In this document: piece after piece, positions 24,401-36,400 of the stretch | Layout: each line of letters starts with the position of its first letter | Numbering within the stretch: the first letter of the stretch is position 1 | DNA from: Asterias rubens | Lineage: Eukaryota > Echinodermata > Asteroidea > Forcipulatida > Asteriidae | Reading direction: 5' to 3' | Length of the DNA: 64,000 nt | Assembly (NCBI RefSeq): GCF_902459465.1 | Contig: NC_047067.1 | Coordinates: 20,707,680-20,771,679, forward strand | Position numbers and translations under genes: made by a program | Notes under the pieces: model-generated | Told to the model about the DNA's origin: nothing | Seen by the model: the letters and a program-made list of their open reading frames with translations, nothing else | Databases searched by the model: none

Positions 24401-27400
24401 TTAGATATCGGTGTCTCATAATGCTGCTGTACAGCGGAGTCTGAATCATAACCAGACTGATGAGGAGTACGTCTTGGCATCTGTTTACCCTTACTGGGTT
24501 TGGCAACAGGACCTGTTGGGGGATGGCTCTTCGTGGGATGCTCACGGTTGTTCACATCTACACAAAAGTTTTTGTTTAAGTTAAATATCCAAGAAACAAA
24601 TAGCATTGGTGGTTAAGAAAGACTAAGGAAAGAATCACTACTTTAGACTGGTAGTTCTGAAAAGAGTAAAGTACACATAGGTAATACTCATTTCTGCAAC
24701 TTCGTTACAGTAAATGTATGCATTTCCCATGAGTATGAAGAAAGTCTCATCTTTTGGTACTTTATTATTAAAGTACCCACCTTAAACAGGTATTTATGTC
24801 AAAAAATACACCAAGTAAAACAGCCTCGGCCCAAATGACATAAAACTGTATGAAAATACTGATTGAAAATATATTCTTTTCTTTGCAAAAATTGAGTGGG
24901 GTACCAGTCTCAATAACAGAAACTTGTGACATTTCAGCTGGTAACCTATTTCTACTGAATAAACTTGTTTCTAATGTTGGGATGAACAAAGATATAATGA
25001 CTAGAGGGAGATTCAGACCTATTACAAAATGTATTACATTGAGCCCTGGGTTGGATTTCATAGGACCATCTTTGTGAAAACGACCCCAGGGTTCAATTTC
25101 AAAGCACATTTCAAAGCACTAACAACCATCTTAAGATGAGTTGTCAATATCACCAAAGTGATTTGTATTGTGACATCTCACTTTGCCTAGCAATTAAGAC
25201 TGATTTGCACTTAAGATCAGTCTTAACTCTTTATGAAATCGACCCCAGGTGAACCTTTATGTCAAGAGGAAAAGTTGACACTCACTACTCAATTCCAGTT
25301 TAAGACTCACCATTAATCCCGTCCATTCCTCTTCCTTGAGGTTGGAGTGGCTCTTTAATTTGAGATTCATCAATGTGCAGATCCATTTTCTGAAACGTCT
25401 CCTCCTTAGCTGGTCCCACACTCCCTGGTTGCCTATGTTGTTGAGTATGTGACTGGTAGTTAGCTTTATGACCAATCCACCCATTGGATAGGTTAGGCTC
25501 CCTGGTTGGGGCAGTTACATTGTCTCTATGCATCACTTCACTCACATGCGTGTTATGTTTAGTGTAAGGTGGGCTATTGGAAGGCCCAGGGTTTGTCAAT
25601 TCTTGATTTTGTAAATGGGTCCATTCAGACAGCATGCGTATGGCATCTTCCAATCCAGCCATGAGGTTAATGTTATTAACATTGTGGTTAGTCTGATCCC
25701 CATGTGACATCCCTGAAGTTACAACACTGGCAGGATTAGCATTGTTGCTATGGTTAGTGTGTCTAGATTGAATAGTCCCGTAGTTATTGCTGCCGATTGA
25801 ATGTCCAGCAGTCCCTCCCTCCATTCTGGTTGAGTTGTCATGGTAATCCGTAGCGTACAATCTTGACCTATCAGCAGATACAGCCTGTTGTTCAGTTTGA
25901 CTGTTATCTCTCTCGTCCCTTCTCTGCCACACATCATGATTCTGGCTTTGGCTTCTTTTCTCTGACCTATGCTTTGATCTATCAAGAGGACGACCACGAA
26001 CTGTTTCAGTTATTCCCTGTTCATGATCTAAGTGCCCATGGGTTTCCTTATAATACTGGGTTTGATAGGGTAGCTCAGTGCTTTTGGAATGTGAACCTAC
26101 ATGGGTTTCCCTTTGGTACTGGGTTTGATTGGGTACCCTTTGGGTGATTTTGGATTGTACACCTCCCTGGACATCTCTATTATGGTGTGTTCGGTCAGAC
26201 AGTCTGTCAGTGCTTTTGGATCTTGTACCACCCTGGGTTTCCCTGTAAAACTGGGTTTCATTGGGTACCCTCTCAGTGCTTTTGGATCTTGTACCACCCT
26301 GGGTTTCCCTGTAAAACTGGGTTCTATCAGGTACCCGTTCAGTGCTTTTAGAACGAGAATCCCCCTGGATGTCTCTGGTGTGCTGTGTTAGGTCAGACAG
26401 TCTGTCAGTGCTTTTGGATCTTGTACCACCCTGGGTTTCCCTGTAAAACTGGGTTTCATTGGGTACCCTCTCGGTGCTTTTGGATCTTGTACCACCCTGG
26501 GTTTCCCTGTAAAACTGAGTTCTATCAGGTACCCGTTCAGTGCTTTTAGAACGAGAATCCCCCTGGATGTCTCTGGTGTGCTGTGTTCGGTCAGACAGTC
26601 TGTCAGTGCTTTTGGATCTTGTACCACCCTGGGTTTCCCTGTAAAACTGGGTTTCATTGGGTACCCTCTCGGTGCTTGTGGATCTTGTACCACCCTGGGT
26701 TTCCCTGTAAAACTGGGTTCTATCAGGTACCCGTTCAGTGCTTTTAGAACGAGAATCCCCCTGGATGTCTCTGGTGTGGTGTGTTTGGTCAGACAGTCTG
26801 TCAGTGCTTTTGGATCTTGTACCACCCTGGGTTTCCCTGTAAAACTGGGTTCTATCAGGTACCCGTTCAGTGCTTTTAGAATGAGAATCCCCCTGGATGT
26901 CTCTGGTGTGCTGTGTTCGGTCAGACAGTCTGTCAGTACTTTTGGATCTTGTACCATCCTGGGTTTCCCTGTAAAACTGGGTTCTATCAGGTACTCGTTC
27001 AGTGCTTTTAGAACGAGAATCCCCTTGGATGTCTCTGGTGTGGTGTGTTCGTTAAGACAGTCTGTCAGTGCTTTTGGATCTTGTACCACCCTGGGTTTCC
27101 CTGTAAAACTAGGTTTCATTGGGTACCCTCTCGGTGCTTTTGGATCTTGTACCACCCTGGGTTTCCCTGTAAAACTGGGTTCTATCAGGTACCCGTTCAG
27201 TGCTTTTAGAACGAGAATCCCCCTGGATGTCTCTGGTGTGCTGTGTTCGGTCAGACAGTCTGTCAGTGCTTTTGGATCGTGAACCACCCTGGGTTTCCCT
27301 GTAAAACTGGGTTTCATTGGGTACCCTCTCGGTGCTTTTGGATCTTGTACCACCCTGGGTTTCCCTGTAAAACTGGGTTCTATCAGGTACTCGTTCAGTG

Positions 27401-30400
27401 CTTTTAGAACGAGAATCCCCTTGGATGTCTCTGGTGTGGTGTGTTCGTTAAGACAGTCTGTCAGTGCTTTTGGATCTTGTACCACCCTGGGTTTCCCTGT
27501 AAAACTGGGTTTCATTGGGTACCCTCTCGGTGCTTTTGGATCTTGTACCACCCTGGGTTTCCCTGTAAAACTGGCTTTCATTGGGTACCCTCTCGGTGCT
27601 TTTGGATCTTGTACCACCCTGGGTTTCCCTGTAAAACTGGTTTCTATCAGGTACCCGTTCAGTGCTTTTAGAACGAGAATCCCCCTGGATGTCTCTGGTG
27701 TAGTGTGTTCGGTCAGACAGTCTGTCAGTGCTTTTGGATCTTGTACCACCCTGGGTTTCCCTATAGTGTCTCCCATCTGACTTGGATTGTGAACTGTGAT
27801 TTTCTCTACCCTCCCTTTGATCATGCATGTTAACTTGTGACTTACTTCGTAGTTCCCCTATGCGCTGCATAACCCATTGATACGAGGGAACAGGTTGAAA
27901 GAGTTGGGTATCATCCATAAAGGGTGCAGGGTCAGTCATGGGCTTCCCCCTTTGCCCTGAGATTGTTTGATTACCGTCCAGGATGTGAGAGTGTTTTGGT
28001 TGTGAGGTAGAACCAAGTGAGTGGGAAAAGTTTGAGGTTGAGGTTAGACCAGCACCAGGAGTTTTGTTATGGTTAGGATGTTGGGATCGTGGAAGAGAGT
28101 AAAACATTGAGTTATGAGTTGAATGTTCAAACCCAGATGGAGTTTGTTTAATGTGTATTTGTGAACCATCTTGAACAGGTGAATCCTTTATGTCTTCATG
28201 ACCCTTTGATAGGTCTGAGGATCTACCCTTAGGAAGGGAATGATAATATCCAGCATCAACAGTTGCTCTCTTAGAACTCACCTCTTGGTTGGATGATTGA
28301 TTGTGATTAGGGGTGAAACCTTGTTCATGAGGAGACCCTAAGGCCTCAGTCCGATCCATCTTGGAAGGGCCCTCCTCATTATCATGCTTCTTATAAGACA
28401 CACTGTTGGGAAGGGACTGGGACCAGACTTTTCTTGAAGATGATTTGGATGTTTTGTGGTCAACGGAATCTACTGGGTGTGTCTGATGGTGAGGGTCATG
28501 ATATGGTTTATCCTTATTGGAAGGCTGATTTGTATGACTGAGGGAAGGTTTCAGTATTGTGGTTTTGGGAAGGGATCTCTCAAGAGGATTTGGTGAGGTT
28601 GTCATGGAGGAGAGATGGTGATTATTGTGTCTCCTAGATGAGGAGATTATTGGAGAGGAAGGAACAGAAATGAACTGAGATGAGAAGTCTCTAGTGTTAG
28701 TACTCTGAGAATCAGGGAAGTTCCCAGAGGAATTGTGAGGTGAAAGTCCACTTGAATCTCTCTCACTAGTCTCAACTGTTTTTAGTAGATCCCCCCTCAA
28801 CTTTGTATCTGGTGTATGGGCTTGCTGCTTATGCGACATTGAATGAACTGTGGACGATTCCTTCTTACGATTAGAGAACTGCCTTTGATCAGATTGTACT
28901 TTACGCTTTTGTTTTGGACTTCCCCCAACCCCCTTCTCCTTCATGAGTTCCATTAAACGGCTCTGCAGCCCCCCACTCTCATCTTTCTTGATTTCTTCCA
29001 TAAGCAACGAGGGAAGTTTCTTCATATCAAAACCCTCTTTCCCAGGAAACACATAGATTGTCTTCTTTTTGCATTCCGTTGTCGTGGTTGTAGTGACCTC
29101 ACTACCATCGGCCTCGACACTACGAGTGACATTGATGTTTTGTGTGGGTTCATTTCCAGTTAAAGTGGAGCAAAGAGACGAGGCATAGCCAGAATCACGA
29201 GACAGGTCAGTGGGTATCGTTGTGGGGACCGTTGTTTGGATGGTTGTTGGGACCGTTGTGGGTTGGGATTGGATTGTGGTGGTGTTAGGAGGTAGGTGTG
29301 AAGCACGTATGCCAAGACTCTCTTGGTGTCTCTCTCTCGAGACGAAGACGAGGAGAGGTTGGTTATGTGGTCATGGGAAGATCTGTTGTTGGGATGGTTG
29401 TTGATTCATGACATGCAAATGTCATTCCACCAAGATGAAGAATGGAAACAAAGAAAGAAACAAATGGACACACAGATGATAATTAAGCATGCACTAATCA
29501 CCATGGCAACCAATGTTACAATGTGGAGTTAACGGTGAAACAGAGAGGGTTTACATACTTAAACTAAAAAGTAATGTTACAATTTCATATCCCACATAAA
29601 AACTACATCATATCAAGGTTACCAACTAACAAACTAGATGAACCTAATTCAGAATGTTTTGGGGTTTTGGGGTGTGTTTTTTTTACATCTGTTTTCTGCT
29701 GCCACCAGGTGGTTTTAAACAAACTCTCATTAACATCACTGAATTAGTTTGACCAACAAATATTTCTATACACAAACCATGCTGTCATACACAAATTAAG
29801 GAATTGAAAAACGGACAAACTTTTGTGTAACATATATTTGCACACCAACATCTAGAATATATCTGCATTAAAGTTTACATTGCATGCAGCCACCTTGCAA
29901 TTAAAATACAAGGTTTTACAGACAACATCATGACAGCTTCAAACATTTCAGGCAACATTTGTTTTGGGTACATTTTTTTTTAATTTGTTTTCTTAACCAC
30001 CTTAAATTAAAGCAAAACAAAATAATTTAATTCAATTTTGAGATTCACCAGCACGTAAGGGTTGTAAATATGATACTTGTTCAATTAAAAAAAGAGGTAC
30101 AATGTAGAATGAATAAATTGTTTTTTAATATTATGGGAGATTTGATTTGTTAATGAGTAGTTAACTTTTCCAATTAAAGAATAAGTTTTCTTCGAAGCAC
30201 CAAATTAGGAAAATGAATTATTATTCTTACCCAGATGGAGGAAGGGAAGCCACGTACGCCGGGGTCTGAGTTGCCTGGTGGAGATTCTTCTGCTGACTCA
30301 CACTGATGGGTTTTTCCCGGTCAAAGGTCGAGTCTGAGGCCTGGCGGTTCAGAGGTCGCTGGTGACTCTGCCACATTTCCGTCTGTACTGAGTTGCTTTC

Positions 30401-33400
30401 ATGCTCGTAGGTGTGAGGAGGCGTCATGGGGCCATGAGTTGTAGGAGCATCAGGTGACTTGATGTTTGAGAGTTGACTGATGGACTTCTCTAGGTCAGTG
30501 AGTTGTGGGCGAGTTAAGGACCCATTTGCTGTACTATTCAAACCTACAGAGATTACACACAAAGAGGTTTTATTACAAATACTATCACCAATGACAGTAA
30601 AACACTGTATACTTGGTTCTTTCCCGAGTCTTGTGAAATACTCCACAGGCGTATTACTCCTCAGGGAGGATTTGAACCAACGACCTCTGCAGTTACCCTT
30701 ACATCAATGTGAGTCAAACACTGTATAAAATCTCTTTTCACTAACATACCCACCGATGAAGCTTGCCAAATAACCAAAGCAGTACTAGAACAAGATGAAA
30801 CTCTAACCGATCGAACCAGCCTAATGCCAGACCAGATTCATGATCTATTAATGACATGCGTGAAGTCCACATACTTCCAATGGAGAGATGGATATTACAG
30901 ACAGGCTTTAGGAACTCCCATGGGCTCTCCTATTTCCCCAGTCTTAGCGAACATTTTCATGGAAGATTTTGAACAGAAAGCCATGGGTACCGCTCGACTC
31001 AAACCCAAACTTTGGCTCCGATATGTGGATGACACGTTCATCATTTGGTCACATGGATGGAAAACCTTGATGACTTCTTAGTCACATTAACCGCCAACAC
31101 CCTAACATTCAGTTCACCATGGAAACTGAGACATCCGATTCATTACCTTTCCTTGATGTACTCATTTCCAAGAAGACTGATGGTTCTCTAGCACACTCCG
31201 TGTACAGAAAACCCACCCATACACACCGCTACCTCTACGCTCGGTCATTCCATCCTGCTTCTGTGAAAGCCTCAGTGAACCGGACCCTACTTCAAAGGGC
31301 ACACATTATTTGTAATAAGGAACATTTATCTAATGAACTGGAGCACCTTAACACAGTGCTAAAAGAGAATGGGTATAAACCAAACAAAAGAGAGTCCCTT
31401 TCAAAACACAACTCTCAGTCTGCACAATCCAAAGATATGCCCATTGCGGTCCTTCCGTACATTGGTCATACCTCACACAAAATTCAACGGATCCTCCGTG
31501 AGGCCAAAATCAAGGTCTACTACCGAACTCGCAACAAGTTGGATACTAAGCTACACACTCACAAAGACAAGCATGACTCTAGCAGTCAGGCAGGGGTCTA
31601 TCAAATTCCTTGTACTTGTGGTAAAGTGTACATTGGCAAGACCGGTAGAGACCTAACTACCAGGCTAAAAGAACATAAAGCACACGGCCGCAGAGGGGAA
31701 TATGACAAATCTGCCATTGTCAAACACTCCTACGATTTAGACCATGTCATAGATTGGGATCAGGCTCGTATCATAGCACCTGAGAGACATTGGTATACAA
31801 GGCGCATAAGGGAAGCTATCGAAATATACAGACACCACACTGTGCCTCAAGATATCGGCTATTTCATCAGCAGCATTTGGCATACTATCCTACCACCCTC
31901 CTCCTCTAACAACCCCCAACCTACTGACACGCCTCACTACACCCGAGAGGTTTCTCACACAATGGCCAACCCTAACAATAGCCCTGAGCCCGCCAACCAC
32001 ACAACCAATCAGAGCATTGATTGACCTGCAGTGGATCCACTGAACCCCTATAAATAAGCCCACTCTTCTTTACCTCTTCAGTCTCCTGACGATGACTAGA
32101 GCAATCTAGTCGAAACGTTGAAACCAATTTCAGAACTGACTCCGCGGCAGTACAGTTAATTACGATCCTATAAGCTAAAGTAGTAGTCCAGTCTAATTTC
32201 TATACCATCCGCCCTGGTAATAGTTAAAAAGCAGGAGAGTTCTTTTCAGAACTGAGAAGTCTCCCGAACCTCCGATTATCTACTCCACGGCAGTAGAATA
32301 AAGCAAGACAATTCCCTAAGAACAACTCTACCTGGCAAGTAGATACACACATGGTGTTACCGCAAACCAAATATACATTGATACCTCACCATGCAATGCC
32401 TCAAATCCTATATACTTCACTTTCTGTCAAAAAGAGAAGATAAACGCAAAATGTTAAAGGGGGGTACAGAACTGGGATCAACTAAGTGCGGAAAACTGCA
32501 CTTACAGCCAATGCAACTATTGATAAAACATTGTCTTTGTGTTTAAGAAAGAGGTAATTTCTCAGTCAAATAAAAAGGCTTCATATGCATCTGAAAGCAC
32601 ACACTGAATGTAAATTTTTCAAAAAGGGGGTTCTTTCTTTCATTATTATCATGAAACTTCGATGACCAATTGAGCCAAAGTTTTTGCAGGTTTACTTTAT
32701 GCATTTGTTGGGATACACCAAGTGAGAACACTGGTTTTCGACAAACACCTCCAGTGCCTTTAAACTTACCTGCTCAGTAGATATTTCTGGGAAGCTAAGC
32801 GTATCTTCAAGTAACGTGGCCGCAGCAGGCAGATTGGTCAGAAGTAGAACTTGGGCCTCGGAAATCCTCTCATCTGTGATAGATGACAGACATTTTACAT
32901 GGTTGGTAGTAAAGCATCTTGCTCAAGGACACAAATGTCTTGAACAGGATTCGAACCCACACTCCGATGACTTAAGGCCGAGTCACACTGCAGCGATAAC
33001 GAAAACGATAACTATCACGGCGCAAAGAGAACGCATTGTATTGGTTGAATTGCTCCACGCAGAATATGCACACTCTCATTCAACCAATGGAATGCGTTCT
33101 CTTTGTGTCGTTATCGTTATCGTTCTCGTTATCGCTGCAGTGGGACCGGGCCTTTAACTACCAAGTTCTATAGCACATTTTACACTGACCAAATCAATGC
33201 GATTTACATTATTGCCCTTGTCATCGAGTCAATAACATTCCTATAAACTTTCTCAGCTCCCTGGGGATTTCAACCCCGAGCTGCCATGGCGCTCTAAAGG
33301 CATTTTCACTCACAATATCAACCCTACCCTCGCAGGTACCCATTTATACCCCTGGGTGAAGAGAACGAATTATAGTAAAGCATATACTCCAGCACATACC

Positions 33401-36400
33401 CCCCTCAAGCTGAGCGTCAACGCTCGAGTGGGAATCCGTCCCGGCCCAGCCTGGAAGAGACCCAGAGGGCGACCACGCAACACCTGGTTGCGCCAGCTAG
33501 AAGTGGACCATGGCTCACCGGCACAGCAGCTGTGGCAGTCTAAAACAAATCGATACGTCCCTCTTGATGGACCACAGAGAATGATGATGATGATGATGAC
33601 GATGACACAAATGTCATGACTAGGGTTTGAACCCACACTCAGATGACTTAACCACCAGAACTAGAATTTGATGCTCTTAAAACTACTCGACCATGACACC
33701 ATAAAGCGAAAGAGGCAGAATTTGAAAGCACACAGAAAAAGAAAGGATTTTGACCAGGGGCCTTTCTCAAACCTAGGCTTTTAGGCTCCGGCTCTGCGCA
33801 CTGGTACGCAGTGGAAACGCAGAGCTCAGCCTTTAAACTGCCGTTTTGGACCAGCGCGTATTTCACGTGGTGGTTCGAACATCAGGGCCCAATTTCATGG
33901 CTCTGCTTACCGCAAGCACAGAATCGGCGCTCACGGAAGCAGGGAATTCTGTGCTTACGGCAAGCGTATTTCACGGGTTACGGCGAATTTTGGCTTCTGC
34001 GCGTGCGTATTCCACGTTACATAGGCATTCTACGCTTACAAGCCTAGCGCAGAAATTCGGCGCTTGCACGTAAGCGGGGAATGCGGGTAAGCGCAGAATT
34101 CGGCGGTAAGCAGAGCCATGAAATTGGGCCCAGTAGATAGAGCTTGGAGCCTATAAGCCAGAGCCCAAGCCGAGGTTTGAAAAAGGGCCCAAAAGAAGTC
34201 GGAAACACAACTTCAGGCATAACTATTTATTGCAATAAGTAAACTTGACAAATATCTCTTACCGATGGTCAATGGTCTGTATGTCTCTGCCTTGTACTCT
34301 GCTAGCAGCTTTTCATGCTGGGCGCCGGCGTCCAGCAGTATCTCCTGAATCTCTCGTCTATTGTCATTTGATAGACTTAACTTATCAATGTATTTGTACG
34401 ACGTCTTGGTATCCGACAAGCCTTGAACACCTGGGTGTATCGTAGTATGTCGAGCATGAATATGGACCAATGAGAACAAGGAGAGAACCAGGACAGCTGG
34501 TATCCTGGTCACTGGTAACATAGAATGATGATTATCTGTGTGGATCTGGATATGAAGAGAAATGAAAAATATTTCAGAACTGAACCTAATTTTATAAAGC
34601 CTGTAAGCAAAACAACTGTGGCTATTTTATCAAACATGTGATTTCACTATGTTACTCGAAGTTGCCTCGAAAACGCTGACCACATTGCGACCACACAAAA
34701 CACAACGCACAAACCTCACATTACACAACGCACGTGCAAATTACACAACGCAAGCGAGTCAGTCGTCGTCATCGACCGTCATCAGCAGGCAGCATGAACT
34801 CCATGCACGCGTGGTATGATAGAGGCGAATTCACACGTGTTTCGTTCAGATTATTTTAGGTACCAATCTCATCTCCACGATCCTACAAACCATCGCGCTC
34901 TGGATTTGTGTACTATGACGTCAGTATCGTTAACTGAGTGACACGCGGCGCAGTGCACCTTTTACTGCATACATTCTTCAGTTGCTTTGTAGATTGTTTC
35001 CGCAGTTTTTCCCAACTCGACGGCGGCAAACATGACGATCTTTTTTCCTTCTAGAAATTCAAGGGCACATCGTTTGTTCGTTGTAGAGTTTGTTTGAAAC
35101 ATCAAGACTTTTTTTGGATTTAATTGTTTGCATCTCTGGTGTTAATGCAGTTGACAAAACGATGTTTATTTTCCGCTCGAAAGGTTCAAAAACTGGTTCA
35201 TGTTTCTTTACAAATCTCAAGTGGGTTTTGCTGTAGACCTCCCAAATTTATTTTTCAATGCATGGTACGTTTTTTTGCCCAGTGGAACTATTTAAATGGC
35301 ACTGTCTTTCGTAACTGTTTGTTCTTTATTCTCCGCAGACTGTTTACAAATTGCCTTTGACCCAGTTTCAACAATTAAACAACCTATAAGACTTAAACGT
35401 TATGAAACCTAAACAAATACTAAGGAAAATATTAATTACCATGATCGGTCAGTTTGAATTAAGCAAACATTTATGGTACATGTAAATCACTCTTGGCATT
35501 TTGATTGGTTGCAAATACTTGTGTGAATCATTATTTTACATTAATTAATTGATTTGTTTAAAATAAATACAACAACTATTATCAGCTTCTTGACTTTAGG
35601 CCTGAAGTTCTAAAATCGAATGGACAAGAATGGATAGAAACTTAATATTAGTAAATGATAACTCTTAATTTCTTCAATACCTCTTTTTTTTTTTTTTTTA
35701 GCCTTTAAGCAAAAATTTGTATCAAGAGTAACACATGCCCACAAATATTTTGTTGACAGCAAACTTGTACTGCATTATTTGTATCGCTTTTGAATCATTT
35801 CAGGCTAAATGGGTCTAAGCTCCATGGTCCAAGTAACTGCTTTGAACTGGCCTAATATTGACCCAGAAACATTTTATAGAGTTTAATAATGTATAGTGGA
35901 CATCGATCACCTTTACAATATCTGTGCTTTAAGCCTCTCATTTTCGAGTTGAAAAACAAAACAAAAATTAAATCAAAATGGTTTACTTGTAACAGAAATA
36001 GGTACCAGAAATACATCAGAAACCACCAGAGAGCACCTACAGTAGCCAGAGCTTCAAGGGCCCCTTAATAGGGGGGGGGAACAGATTCGGCGATGCGCGC
36101 TCGTGTTGTGTGCTACGCACTCAATGTTTCTATTTTTTTGTAGTGATTTTAGGTTGCACTCCCACTTTTTCAGTTTGCACTCCCACTTTCCAAATTCCTG
36201 GCTAAGACACTGGGTTAGGGTTAGGGTTGATCATGGTGTTTCGATTAGATTTGGAAATCAGGTTAAGTTTAGGAATTGGAATTTTAAAATGATCACTACA
36301 AAACATTTGTATCCACTGAAAAAATGATTTGATGACCTACCAGGGAAAAAGTTTACCCCTGGTCAAATTTATGTACAATGATCCTAGATAAATATTGGGA

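Noticed and set aside
26388..27824. 478-codon minus-strand ORF and 234/119-codon plus-strand ORFs over the tensin repeats
   Set aside because: Out-of-frame shadows of the 66-bp coding repeat. The true frame is shared with the unique sequence on both sides of the array.
30722..32024. Host telomerase-type reverse transcriptase gene
   Set aside because: The RT motifs are followed by a GIY-YIG domain and frameshifts, which is the Penelope-like element pattern.
36212..36229. Telomere repeat (TTAGGG)
   Set aside because: Only about two and a half copies in an intron; expected by chance or drift.
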